Origin: Xanthostigma xanthostigma
Taxonomy: Eukaryota > Arthropoda > Insecta > Raphidioptera > Raphidiidae
Assembly: GCA_963575645.1 (NCBI GenBank)
Contig: OY754472.1
Span: 1,798,001 to 1,862,000, forward strand
Direction: 5' to 3'
DNA: 64,000 nt
Part shown: piece by piece, positions 1 through 9,877 of the stretch
How positions within the stretch are numbered: position 1 is the first letter of the stretch
Layout: every line of letters starts with the position of its first letter
Position numbers and translations under genes: made by a program
The notes under the pieces: generated by a model
What the model was told of the DNA's origin: nothing
What the model saw: the letters and a program-made list of their open reading frames with translations, nothing else
Database searches by the model: none

Positions 1-114
1 TTTTGCAATATCTCTTTTTCTAAAAAACTGCTGAACCGATTTTGCAACTTTGAATAAAAAAAGAATTATCGAAATCGGTTGACAGCCTGCGAAGATACCG
101 ACGGACAGACACAA
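1..114. repeat. Fragment of a dispersed repeat
   Basis: The text contains the phrase 'ctgaaccgattttgc' and 'atcgaaatcggttgac'. Similar 'accgatttt' phrases recur near 32520, 34140 and 34840. It is the edge of an older interspersed element that runs off the left end of the window or is cut by the family A insertion that follows. No coding potential is visible. Confidence 0.4.
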
Positions 115-702
115 TTTTTTGACGTGATAACGTCTTATAAATTGATGAATCACCAATCTTATAAATTGATGAAACACCGGCTGCATGCACGAAAAAGTGT
201 AACGTTCCTAACGTTCCGCCTGACCCTGTGCGTGCTTTTCTCGAAAACGGCCCTAACGATTTGGATGAAATTTACTGAAAAGGGATTTTGGGGAACAAAA
301 AATCGTTTTAGCTAGGTCTCATCTCTCGAAAAAATCGTTTTCATACAAATTTTATCATTATAAAAATCAATTTTTTGACGTATGAAAATACTTAAATATT
401 GTAAGTAGGTTTTGGAATTTTATATAAACAGTGAAACAATTGTTTTCAAAATATTATGACAGTTAATCTTTGAGACTTAAAATAAATACGAAAGAAAGAA
501 AGTTAAAAAAAACAATTATTATTATAGGGGGTGAGTTTTAATTAATAAATAAAATTAACCTAAATTTGAAGCGAAAGATGCAATATCATAGATTCGAATT
601 ATTATAATTATTATATGTAGAATTTAGGTTATGTATTACGGAATACGTTATCACGTAAAACTATCGTCCGTAAACCGACTTTACAGACAACCAATTTTTT
701 TT
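115..702 (-). mobile_element. Family A MITE-like element, copy 1
   Basis: This is a full copy in minus orientation. The left end reads TTTTTGACGTGATAACGTC and the right end is the inverse of ATTGGTTGTCTGTAAAGTCG. It matches the plus-strand copies at 30671, 47811 and 49824 along its whole length. It lies between runs of T, as every copy does. It has no transposase. The small ORF at 79-315 is a shadow that recurs wherever the family occurs. Confidence 0.85.
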
Positions 703-1136
703 ATGAATACAATTGAATAGTACAGAACCTCCTCCTTTTTTGACGTCGCGGTCGGTAAAAATCACTAATTATATTTTAAGCACAGGAGGTACGTATTTCA
801 AATTCCATGAATTTATTAGCTTGTTATGAAATATAAATAAAAACGAAATGAATTTAATCAATATTGCATGTAAATAATTAAACATTAAATTGTTAATCAT
901 AAAATATATTTTCCATTATTTGTTTTTACATTTATACTGAAAACATATTTATCGAATTAATACAATATTTAAAAATCCGAGCGTATTTTATCTAAAAATA
1001 TTATACGCTATGCTCGACTCAAAGCTCATGTTTGTTTTTTTTTTAATTCTATAAAAACAGTACAAAAATTCTATGTATTTAAAAACTAAGGGTAGATCGG
1101 CGATTAAACACCAGTGATGCTGAATCGGTCAAACAA
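703..1136. other. AT-rich stretch, no gene seen
   Basis: This is AT-rich DNA containing the phrase 'cctcctttttt' followed by 'gacgtcgcggtcggtaaaa'. A related phrase ('cttctcctttttt' then 'gaagtcggttaaaa') occurs near 29780. Both probably belong to the ends of a degraded interspersed repeat. No ORF, splice-bounded exon or RNA gene was recognised. Confidence 0.5.
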
Positions 1137-1618
1137 TATTTTATTTATTCAACTCATGCGCGTTATTCATGTTTTATCATGCCTAAAAACCGAACCCTAA
1201 ATAGCCATTTACCGACTGGTGACAATTACTTGTCATAACTCAATGAAGATTCCTACTAGCTCGGCCATTGCGGAGTAATGAAAATAAACGTAACTATTTT
1301 TGGCGTCGTAACGAAATAGTCGGTAACAACAACTCCGTTGTTACCCATTGAGGCTAAAATTGAGAGGCCGAATGTTTTCGACATGGAGTTTGTTCATAAC
1401 CGGCTAACCTCAAACCAAAACATTGAATCGTGCTGTTTGGTGCTGTTAGTATTGACAGTTTTTTTATAAAGAAATAAATAGATATTTACAACATCTCATT
1501 ATAATTAAAACATGAATAACGCGCAATTGTTGAATAAAATTATGGGCGTAACTTGTAGGCTAAGTCATGACCTGTCAGCGCGATGAATGACTTAGACTAC
1601 TAGTTACGCCAATAACTA
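1137..1618. repeat. Dispersed repeat J, copy 1, with terminal inverted repeats
   Basis: Inverted repeats of about 38 bp (1137-1176 and 1502-1540, core CGCGTTATTCATGTTTTA) bound a unit that is nearly identical to 24387-24867. The shared part continues past the right inverted repeat to about 1618 and includes a second palindrome around 'gcgtaacttgtaggctaag'. It has no coding potential. It is probably a non-autonomous DNA element, superfamily unknown. Confidence 0.7.
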
Positions 1619-2238
1619 TTTCCGCATCTAAAACAGCTAATAATATTGTTATATTTTATTTAAAATAATAATTGTGTCTTTCTTTTTGCACGTCGAGTTA
1701 TCGTACTCTACTAATACAATATGCTTTTTGCGAAACTGTCGAATTTAGGCCTGGGTAAAAAATACTAAACTTCCCAGACATGTTTTTTCGAAACACTGGT
1801 AGCCAATAGGGGTGGTAATATTCGTATTTAACTGTATAATACAATAATATGCCGTATAGGTAAATATTCACATCCCTTCTGTACTGTTTGGCCGGGAGCA
1901 TGTTGGCTCGGTCGTTGAAACATTGAATTTTTATGACGAGGAAATTAATTTTCGGTTTTTGTATAATCCCTTTTTACACTGTATAGCGTTTGAAACATGG
2001 TTTTATGTCAGAGAGTACTTTGTCATATTTTAAAAGCTTTTGCACCAGTAAAATATAATTTTGATTGTATTTAGTTAAAAATTGAACCATGACGTAATTG
2101 TACTGACGTTGAATTTTTTTAAGCGCATCGCGGTATAAAATTTCATTTTTTTTTGCTTTTTCACATTTATAATACGTACAGTGTGTCCCAGAATAGAAAT
2201 AGAATTACGAGTCTTTCGTAAAGAACTCTTTCGACACT
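1619..2238. other. Stretch without recognised gene
   Basis: The stretch is AT-rich. It holds a short open frame on the minus strand (1698-1901) that has no recognisable domain and no splice context. I see no repeat partner elsewhere in the window. Confidence 0.4.
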
Positions 2239-2254
2239 ATTTTCAAAAGGTAAA

Positions 2255-2678
2255 CCGAACGGGGTGGCGTAGCGATGAGAGCACTAGACTCGCATTCGGG
2301 AGGTACCGGGTTCGAATCCCGGCGGGGGCAGATGTGGCTGGGACTTTTTCCTACTGCCTCTCGCCGAGAGACGGTAATTCCTGTACCGGCCATGTTGTTG
2401 AGATTTTCCATGGTTTCCCTCAATAATTCCAGATAAATATCGAGATGGTTCCTTATTCAAGGCCATGGCCGGAGTACCTGTCAAACTCCTATGCTCAAAA
2501 TTTGCCTACTTTCTCCTAATTTCCTAAAAAATCCTTTATTCGCCTTTTGCTATTAATTAATTTGAAGTTTAAAAATTGTAGAAAATAACGGGAAGTGTGG
2601 TAGAAAAAAATAGTAATGGTGCGAACGGCGTCTGTTATGACATAAAGTCGAGAAACGGACGTTAAACGCGTTATTATT
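2255..2678 (+). mobile_element. tRNA-derived SINE, copy 1, with target duplication
   Basis: The 5' head is tRNA-like, with an A box (GGTGGCGTAGCGATGAGAGC) and a B box (GGTTCGAATCC at 2309-2319), so RNA polymerase III transcription is expected. The body is shared with copies at 2822, 55570 and 63173, and the 3' end is a TTA/TAT tail. It is flanked by a 16-bp direct repeat with 15 of 16 matches (2239-2254 and 2679-2694, ATTTTCAAAAG then G or C, then TAAA). This shows retrotransposition and gives exact ends. The anticodon position reads CGC, suggesting an Ala-type ancestor, but that is uncertain. Confidence 0.88.
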
Positions 2679-2821
2679 ATTTTCAAAAGCTAAAAGGTTC
2701 TTGTAAAGGTTTTTTGAACACCTATGAAAAATTGATAATTTTACATCATTAAAAAAATGTTAACAATAATTTTCGAAATTTTTTTTGCAGTTTCTAAAGC
2801 ACCCTGGACTCAATTATTTTA

Positions 2822-3190
2822 ATATAATAATAATAATAATGCGTTTAAGGTCCGTTTCTCGACTTTATGTCATAACAGACGCCAATCGCACCATTACTAT
2901 TTTCCATCTATCAACACTTCCCGTTATTTTCTACATTTTTAAACTTCCACTTAATTAATAGCAATGAAGGAATGAAGGAATTTTAGGATATTTTGAGCAT
3001 ACGAGTTTGACGGGTAATCGGCCATGGCCTTAAATAAGGAACCATCTCGATATTTGATCTGGCATTATTGAGGGAAACCAGGGAAAACCTCAACAAGATG
3101 ACCGGGTACAGGAATTACCGTTTCTCGGCAAGAGGCAGCAGCCATATCATCCTCCGCCGAGATTCGAACCTACGCCACTCCTTTCATATA
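2822..3190 (-). mobile_element. tRNA-derived SINE, copy 2 (reverse, degraded head)
   Basis: The tail (AATAAT repeat at 2826-2840) comes first and the tRNA-like head last (about 3150-3186). The B box is degraded and part of the head is missing. The order of blocks matches copy 1 in reverse, so the two copies stand tail to tail 140 bp apart. Short ORFs here (2181-2484, 3068-3277) are shadows of the SINE. Confidence 0.8.
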
Positions 3191-3230
3191 GGAAATCGGA
3201 TTTTGCATTTATTCTGGGACACATTATATA

Positions 3231-3918
3231 CAGCGTGTCCACGGAAGTCCTTTACAAATGGAATTTTTTTTTATTAATTATTGGAGCAAAAATTTTTTTC
3301 TGTGGAAAAGTTCTGCTTCGTCCAAAACCTCTAAAACATCAAAGAAAATTTTCTTCGGCCTAAAGTTATACGAGGGAAATCAAAAAGTTTTTGTTGACTA
3401 AAAATCAAAATTATCTGTGATATTCAAGATTTTCGTACAATTAGTTACATAATCAAATTTAATTCAAAATAATAACATAACTAACTTCTAAATAATTATT
3501 TATTCATAATTATAAATCAGAATTCAACATATCATTCATCTCTCTCCATACAAAGAACGGTTCTCCTTCCAAAATCCGTCACTGACTCACTGAATTTCGA
3601 ATCATTGTAGAAGGAATTTGATGGATTTTTTCGGTGATAATCCTTTCCAATTGATCAATATCTTGCAAAGGTTTTTCAGAGTACACCATTTTCTTTAGAT
3701 AGTCCCAGAGGAAATAATCTAGGGGTGTCAAATCGGGTGATCTGGCTTTAGTAAAATAAAACTTTTTGATTTCCCTCGTATAACTTTAGGCTGACAAAAA
3801 TTTTCTTTGGTGTTTTAGAGGTTTTGGACGAAGCAGACCTTTTCCACAGAAAAAAATTTTTGCTCTTATAATTAATAAAAAAAAATTCCATTTGTAAAGA
3901 ACTTGCGTGGACACGCTG
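3231..3918 (-). mobile_element. Mariner-type element with long inverted repeats and TA duplication
   Basis: The ends are CAGCGTGTCCACG...CGTGGACACGCTG, flanked by TA on both sides (3229-3230 and 3919-3920). The inverted repeats run for roughly 170 bp. The interior keeps the 3' end of a transposase gene (3579-3746, minus), so this is an internally deleted relative of an autonomous Tc1/mariner element rather than an anonymous MITE. Confidence 0.85.
3579..3746 (-). pseudogene. Mariner-superfamily transposase, C-terminal remnant
   Basis: The minus strand from 3746 reads 55 uninterrupted codons to a TGA at 3579. The peptide begins ARSPDLTPLDYFLWDYLKK. The SPDLxPLDxFLW block is the hallmark around the third catalytic acidic residue of Tc1/mariner DDE transposases, where the D of PLD sits at the catalytic position. 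The DNA-binding part and the first two catalytic aspartates are absent, so it cannot encode an active enzyme. The reading frame is intact, which points to a fairly recent internal deletion. It lies inside the inverted repeats of the element at 3231-3918. Confidence 0.85.
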
Positions 3919-4212
3919 TATATTGTCGTTCTATATGGCATTAACTTTTTTATTATCACATAGCTATGAACGGAAAAATTAAAAGCAAATAAATAAATAA
4001 TACCGATGCGTAATTTAGCGCAACTTTTTATTTGTCTAAAATATTTTTAATAAAGTTCTATTTACATAAAATATACCTACGTTTGATATTATCAATTATG
4101 CATTACGTTACAAAAATACATTTTAGAGAATTATGATTGTTGATAATCGAAAACGGATACATTGCGTAAGTAAAAATAGGTATTAATTAATAAATAAAAA
4201 CATTATTTCCGT

Positions 4213-4510
4213 CACAAAGATTTTCTTTTACTCGCCATGTTCACAGTTTGCAAGTTTGTGGACAACTAAGAATATGATAACTTTTTGATAAGCAGCTGAA
4301 AGATAATCTCAACAAACAAAAGAACGAATTTTTTAGGATCTTCGGTACGCACGATGCCGACAACAAAGCAACAAAATAACAAACAAGTACTGTTTATTGC
4401 CTAATGATGACGTATTGTTGTCGTTATTTAGAATGGTTGTGTCGTTATTTAGAGTGTATCATTGTATGAGCAACAAGGTAAAACAACTGGAGTTAAATAA
4501 TTTCGACGTT
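4213..4510 (-). mobile_element. Tigger/pogo element, copy 1, split by nested insertion
   Basis: This segment is the reverse complement of 12420-12720. It contains the inverse of the transposase start region (ATG at 4236-4238) and the 5' untranslated part. It is interrupted at a TTAA (4511-4514) by a MITE and resumes at 6696 for 17 bp, ending in CACTG followed by TA (6713-6714). The CAGTG end and TA target are typical of pogo/Tigger elements. Confidence 0.8.
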
Positions 4511-5163
4511 TTAAGGAGGTTGAGCCGTTTTACGAAGATAATGAAAAAAATCTGAAATAAAGTTTTTTTAATAGATTTTTTTATGACAAAATTTTCTGTA
4601 AAAAATCCAAAATCATTAGGAGATTTATAAAGTTAAAAATTAAATAAAACTTTTACATGTAGTCTTATGGAAAATGTCAACCTAGCATGCAAACGGTACA
4701 TTTTAATTTTTTGCAAATAACCAAATAATATCAGCAGTTCCGAAAACTAACTATGCAAAGTATCGATGTCTTACTCATATTTTAATATTTTTTCCAATTT
4801 AATTAGGAGACTTTTAATCAATAAAGAAAAATGATATTAAACCTTTGCACTTCTCGATTATGGACTTTTATTCTTGACAATTTTAACTGAATTTTCAACT
4901 TTTTAATGATTTAATTTTAACTATTATTACTTCTAATTTCTTTTTTTAATTATTTACTGCAAAAAATATGTAATATACAGATATTTACATAAATTTATTT
5001 TTTCTAACCTAACTTTGTACAAAAAATTCAAAAGTTAGTCCATTAAGTAAAATGCTGAAATTATTAATTAATATTAAAAAAAAAATATTTATTTATGTCT
5101 TTATGACAATAATTTATTGGCATCATCGACTTACAACATTTTGTAAAAATGTATTATAAACTA

Positions 5164-6640
5164 GTACAGTAATCAAAATTGCAATGGAATACATAGTTGA
5201 TCCTCTAGTAAATATATTCAATAAATGTTTGGAGCAAGGTATATTCCCCGATGCTTTTAAGGTAGCGAGAGTTGTACCCGTGTATAAATCTGGTGACAAA
5301 GAGGAAGCTGGGAACTATAGACCCATATCTATATTGCCTATATTATCTAAGCTCTTGGAAGGTATTCTAAAGGTTAGGTTATTAAATTTTTTTAACCATA
5401 TGGAATTGTTTTCAAATTCTCAGTTTGGCTTTAGGGAAGGCATGTCAACAACTTCAGCTCTGTCCTCAGTGGTCTGTAGTATATATGGTGCATGGAATGA
5501 AGATAATGATGTTGAGGGTATATTCTGCGATCTTAGTAAGGCCTTTGACTGCGTATCTCATGAAATACTGATTCATAAACTAGAATTCTATGGCATTCGA
5601 GGCATTGTTCTAAAAATATTTAGATCCTATCTGACTAACAGATATCAGTTTGTATCCAGTGAAAATCAAATATCAGATAAAATACTTATTCAACATGGTG
5701 TCCCTCAAGGTTCTATTCTTGGGCCTATTTTATTTATAATCTATATAAATGATTTGCCCAACTATATGAAACCTTACGATACATTTATATTTGCTGATGA
5801 TACAACAATTTTAAATATCAACAAAAATCAAGGTGTATGTGATGCGCAAGAGAAGGCCTTAAAATGGTTTTCCGCAAACAAATTAACTTTGAACTCAACG
5901 AAAACCAAAAATGTTAAATTTCAAACACATAGATCAAATAGCGAAGGCAGTGTAAAATTTCTTGGTATCTTAATTGACCCAGCTCTTAAATGGCATGACC
6001 ACATTGACTACCTTAGTGATAAGTTATCCAAGGCAATTTATGCTATCAGGAGAATAAGAGAGGTAGTATCAGATGAGGCTGCTCGAATCACTTACTTTAG
6101 CCTATTTCATTCCTGCATGCAATACGGGGTATTGATTTGGGGCGCATCACCGGCTGCCAAAAGAATTTTACTCTTACAAAAAGCAGCCTTGCGTATACTG
6201 GAAGGAGCGTCTAAACGTGAACATTGCAGACCAATCTTTGTCAAACATAAGATAATGACTATCACAGCTCTGTACATTTACCATTGTCTAATATATGTTA
6301 AAAAAAACAATAACGCCTTAACCATTAATTCTGACTTTCATCAACATAACACACGGAACAAAAACTCCATGTGTCTACCCCTATGCCGTCTAACAGCCAC
6401 ACAAAAAAATTTTACCTACATGTCATTAAAATTCTATAACAAGATCCCAAATTATATAAAATACTTGCCATTTAAAAAATTTAACAATTTTATCAGAAAA
6501 CTTTTAATTGAAAATTGTATATATTTTATTGATGAATATTTTAATTGTAAATTTGAAATGTAAATATTTTCTTGTATGACGTCACTACGCAAATTGTTTG
6601 TCACAGTGCAAAATAAATATCATATCATATCATATCATAT
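5164..6640 (+). mobile_element. 5'-truncated non-LTR retrotransposon with (CATAT)n tail
   Basis: The insertion interrupts the MITE and ends in a short tandem tail, CATAT repeated (6620-6640). The MITE copy near 31700 lacks it and so serves as an empty-site comparison. The open frame continues upstream of the first ATG to the junction, which shows that truncation occurred inside the reverse transcriptase gene. No endonuclease or first ORF remains. The class is probably a CR1/Daphne-like or other jockey-group clade, judged from the C-terminal region and repeat tail. Confidence 0.85.
5184..6563 (+). CDS. Reverse transcriptase of non-LTR retrotransposon (partial ORF2)
   Basis: The 459-codon frame covers most of a reverse transcriptase. 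Visible blocks are YRPISILPILSKLLE (45-59), FGFREGMSTTSA (81-92), motif A FCDLSKAFD with D116 (114-122), motif B HGVPQGSILGP (171-181), the catalytic FADDTT (203-208; D205, D206), and KFLGILIDPALKW (258-270). The C-terminal third matches the cysteine/histidine-poor tail usual for CR1/jockey-type ORF2. The ATG at 5184 is only the first Met. The frame is open upstream to the insertion junction, so the true N-terminus, including the apurinic-type endonuclease and early fingers, is lost. There is no stop or frameshift in the remaining frame, so the insertion is young. It was copied by target-primed reverse transcription and cannot move by itself. Confidence 0.93.
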   Translation: MEYIVDPLVNIFNKCLEQGIFPDAFKVARVVPVYKSGDKEEAGNYRPISILPILSKLLEGILKVRLLNFFNHMELFSNSQFGFREGMSTTSALSSVVCSIYGAWNEDNDVEGIFCDLSKAFDCVSHEILIHKLEFYGIRGIVLKIFRSYLTNRYQFVSSENQISDKILIQHGVPQGSILGPILFIIYINDLPNYMKPYDTFIFADDTTILNINKNQGVCDAQEKALKWFSANKLTLNSTKTKNVKFQTHRSNSEGSVKFLGILIDPALKWHDHIDYLSDKLSKAIYAIRRIREVVSDEAARITYFSLFHSCMQYGVLIWGASPAAKRILLLQKAALRILEGASKREHCRPIFVKHKIMTITALYIYHCLIYVKKNNNALTINSDFHQHNTRNKNSMCLPLCRLTATQKNFTYMSLKFYNKIPNYIKYLPFKKFNNFIRKLLIENCIYFIDEYFNCKFEM

Positions 6641-7208
6641 GGAAAAGTTCCCATTTAGAATTCGACTTACTTTTGACTGTAACGCATCAACCTCCTTAAG
6701 GAGTCTTCACTGTACCTATTTAGATTATAACGGATCTTACTAAATCTCTAAGATAAGGGTTGAGGGAGAGGTCCAAATTTGCCCTCCCTAACTAAATGAG
6801 AAGGGAATCGCAAAAATGTCTCGTCGCGGCAACTAATTCCTCTTGAATAAGATAGAGGTTTTACCGTATTAGGACACGCGGCATGTTTCGTGTCTTTGTT
6901 TGTGCGTATAAATTATATATATATCCATTTTATTGATGATAGTGCAGTGATAAAAGGGGCACGTCGCGTATGCACTTTGATGATTAACTGATGAAAGTTG
7001 ACAACAGCGGACTGTCATTGTCATTGATGCATGCCGAAACAAAAATTATTTATGTCGCTGCAACCATGGTCTGGAATGTTCGAACAATATTTTATTGCAT
7101 TATAGTTATACCTGAACAATCAACACCTATAAGGCTATAATATAAATACAGTAAAGGCCCGTTCACAATCAACTCTGCCGAACATTGACCAACTATCGTT
7201 AAAGTACA

Positions 7209-7522
7209 ATGGAAAATAAAATAAATATAGTTTAAAAAAACTAAAAAACACGCTTTATATCGAACTAAAAAGTGCAAAAAATAATTTTTTTAAAATAAGC
7301 TTAAAACAATAATGAATAAAAAATACTAGTACCTATTATTGTGAAAAAAGCGTGGGGCGCTTTGTTCCACATTTTCGTATATTGTGCGCCCCACGCTTTT
7401 TTCACAATAATACTAATATTTTTTATTCATTATTGTTTTAAGCTTATTTTAAAAATATTTTTTACTTTTTAGTTCGATATAAAGCATGTTTTTTAGTTTT
7501 TTTTAAACTATATTTATTTTCC
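7209..7522. repeat. Long palindrome of composite SINE element, copy 1
   Basis: The left arm (7209-7360) and right arm (7386-7522) are inverted repeats, including GCGTGGGGCGC and its inverse near the centre. The same palindrome recurs at 28755-29052. RNA from it would form a hairpin of more than 130 bp. It adjoins a tRNA-like head at 7577-7670. Confidence 0.85.
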
Positions 7523-7576
7523 ACTTTTTAGTTCGATTTATTGTCAAAAATTTGCCGAAATAAAAACATTTTTTTT

Positions 7577-7820
7577 CGGCGTGGACGGGATTAGAACCCA
7601 CGATCCGTGATTCCGAGAGATGACGTCAGCGAAGACCCGTGCTTTAGACCGCACGGCTAAACACTGTAGTTACATTGCTGACATATTATACTACTGTAAT
7701 AAACCACTTGCTGTAGTCCAAACGAGTTTACAAACAAACATACATACATACAAACTTACAAGTGAAACTAATATAAAGCGTGTAAAAACTCTGGTCGCAG
7801 TGCGACAAAATAGTGTATAG
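7577..7820 (-). mobile_element. tRNA-headed repeat (class II tRNA-like), copy 1
   Basis: Read on the minus strand, 7670-7577 has TAGCCGTGCGGTCTAAAG (A-box-like) and GGTTCTAATCCC (B-box-like), with a long variable region as in Leu/Ser tRNAs. Acceptor pairing is poor, so it is a tRNA-derived head rather than a functional tRNA. The flank to 7820 matches 28483-28608 in reverse, including 'cactgcgac', which recurs near 28380, 36965 and 46940. Confidence 0.7.
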
Positions 7821-8137
7821 GCAGTGTGACTTTATTACGTGGAGTTGTTTGTTTTTGGACAAAACTAAAAAAATTGTCCCTTAATACAACCCTTAAAATA
7901 GTATTTTTTTTCTTAATTTTTTCAATATTATTATCAATCCAAGTAAACACACACTATGTATGTATGTAAATCCATATCTATACGAACTAGCGTTTTTATA
8001 AAATGTATAAGTCCGGTTCTGTTGGGCCGATTTTATTAAAATTTTAGCAACTCATTTTAATAATTACTAAAAGGTTAAATTTTAAATTTGAAACGATTCT
8101 GAGAATTTTTTCGGTATTTTTTTTCAAAGTATACCAT

Positions 8138-8395
8138 TATTATATAAAAAACAACATTATAGCATATATCTTTTCTGCGCATGCGCCGATTTTCCCCAAA
8201 AACAATAGGGCCCTTCATATTTGCATACCAAACATCTTCTTAAAATTTGGTTGCAATCCGCTCATCAGTTTGACATGTATCGTGCTCACAAACTAACAGA
8301 CCAAGAGTTTTTCCATAAAATGTTTTTTGTATTCGGGGGACCTCAAAACGAACAAATATTGTAAAAATTTTTGAATGGCAAAATTCACAACATAA
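8138..8395 (+). repeat. Dispersed repeat L, copy 1
   Basis: The segment from 'ataccattattatataaaa' to about 8395 matches 19910-20165 with scattered differences. It contains 'ctgcgcatgcgccgatttt'. A shorter piece ('gagcggattgaaacc') occurs in family A copies near 21420 and 56966. No protein is evident. Confidence 0.65.
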
Positions 8396-8716
8396 TATAA
8401 AACTATTCAAGCAAATGTAATTTTTAAAAATCCTTTAGCGAGCATTTAAGGAACAAAAGCGTGTAAGATATGCAAGCAACGGTGTAGGTAAGGCAGTTCT
8501 CTGTATATTGCCGGAAGACAGAAGGAATAACAAAAAGGACAGAGAAATTGAATAAAATACTTATCGGGTTACAGTTTGATACTATCAAAAGAAAATTGAG
8601 TTTACAAAACTCGGTGTGGTCAGTCATCTGGCCTTTACTTACAACAAAATCTACGTATAGGTATATCAAGTTTTTTGAGGAACTTCACTTGAGCAATCAA
8701 ATAAAACATTTTTCTT

Positions 8717-8968
8717 CATGCCTCGCTCGAAATTACATACTTTCTGCATCAATTGGTAAGGCAGAAAAACTAACATTTACGCATTGGTGCGATTACACGC
8801 ACTGATGCGGGAAGTACGTACGTTCGGGCGGCAATAAACACCTCTCAACTGTTGTTTTAATGTTGTTTCCATAGCAACCCTATTACATTTTAGCTAATAG
8901 TCGCGAACAGCTGCAGTCATTCGAGTTTTTACGTATAACCTCAAAGCTGCTTGCTTGGAATTTATCTA
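8717..8968 (+). mobile_element. MITE family G, copy 1 (right end missing)
   Basis: It begins with CATGCCTCGCTCGAAATTAC, matching the inverted-repeat end CATACCTCGATCG of the intact copy at 48548-48870. It contains 'gcgggaagtacgtacgttcg', which is the empty-site sequence for the retroelement inserted in the copy at 57336. It runs into family F at 8969. Confidence 0.7.
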
Positions 8969-9290
8969 GCGGTCCCTCCCGGTTTCACCCGGGTGCAAAA
9001 GAACGAATAGGGGGAGGGACACGTTCACCTTAGTTTACCGAGATGAATGTTATGTCCAAACAGGATGATCAGAGTTACCGTTCAAAGGTTTTTGTCGGAC
9101 GGACACATTTTGAGTTATATTTTGCAACATTTTTCAATGATGCTCCGCTCCTATTAGTCGTAGCGTGATATTATATAGCCTATAGCTTTCCTCTATAAAT
9201 GGACTATCCAACAAAAAAAAATTTCAATTCGAACCAGTAGTTCCTGAGATTAGCGCGTTCAACCAAACAAATAACCTCTTCAGCTTTTTA
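8969..9290 (+). mobile_element. Dispersed repeat F, copy 1
   Basis: It starts CTAGCGGTCCCTCCCGGTTT and contains ACCCGGGTGCAAAAGAACG, 'ccgctcctattagtcgtagc' and 'gagattagcgcg'. Copies lie at 46140-46455 (minus), 49217-49370 and 54484-55215. It is cut at 9290 by a Helitron. The superfamily is unclear. Helentron-like or SINE-like are both possible, because the GC-rich end with CTAG is shared by both kinds of insect repeat. Confidence 0.6.
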
Positions 9291-9877
9291 TCATATATAT
9301 TAATACGCTAAGGTTAAGATGTTTGCCTCACTTTTCAGAAAAAAACCACAAATTCTCCACATAAATTATATATCAATTTACAGATAATTGCTTGTTCTAC
9401 TGAAATCGACAACTAAAAAATTTATTATTGCTTTTGTTTTTGTAAATTAATTAAAATACAGCAACGCTGAACAACGTCTGCCATCTGACGGCTTTAATTT
9501 TGAAACAACGTCAACCCTTCGATCTGCCATCTGACCTTCATATTGTAATACAACAAACACAATACTGTCATCTGACGGCTTTAATTTTGAAACAGCGAGC
9601 AGCGCTGAACAACGTCACAGCAATGCTGCATGATGCCATCTGACGGCTTAGCTCAACGCTTTTGCTAAATGCGCCTCTATATGACAATTTTAGTAAAATA
9701 TTTCTTCGATCTGTCATCTGAGCTTCATATTGTAATACAACAAAAAGAAGAACGTTATAAGCAGTGTGCAAAATTAGAAACGAATTGAATACCTGCAATC
9801 ATATTTAAAAAATAATTTTGTAAAATGATAATTATTATACTTATTTAGTGCGAATAATTCGCACAGGTCACTCTAGT
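9291..9877 (+). mobile_element. Non-autonomous Helitron, copy 1
   Basis: It begins TCATATATATTAATACGC preceded by A and ends CTAGT. A perfect 3' hairpin (GTGCGAATAATTCGCAC, 9849-9865) lies eight bases before CTAGT. 5' TC, 3' hairpin plus CTRRT, and lack of target duplication define Helitrons. Copies at 33292 (minus) and 36060 share both ends. It has no Rep/helicase gene, so it depends on an autonomous relative. ORFs in it (9568-9798) are repeat shadows. Confidence 0.88.

Larger units (their letters stand above)
4511..6699 (-). mobile_element. TTAA MITE (family B), copy 1, containing a retroelement
   Basis: It is bounded by TTAA duplications (4511-4514, 6696-6699). The end by 4511 is TTAAGGAGGTTGAGCCGTT and the other end is its inverse with small changes. 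TTAA duplication suggests a piggyBac-type transposase in trans. The same sequence appears at 30532, 38191 and 52935. The copy is expanded from about 700 bp to 2.2 kb by the retrotransposon at 5164-6640. Confidence 0.88.

Noticed and set aside
7092..7277. Short minus-strand ORF rich in F, Y and L, resembling a membrane peptide
   Set aside because: AT-rich sequence read in this frame produces such peptides by chance. It overlaps the palindrome arm and has no start context or homologous pattern.
9568..9798. ORF shared by the three Helitron copies (also 33530-33715, 36218-36481)
   Set aside because: Similarity comes from the DNA repeat. The frames differ in length and direction relative to the element, and there is no Rep or helicase motif.
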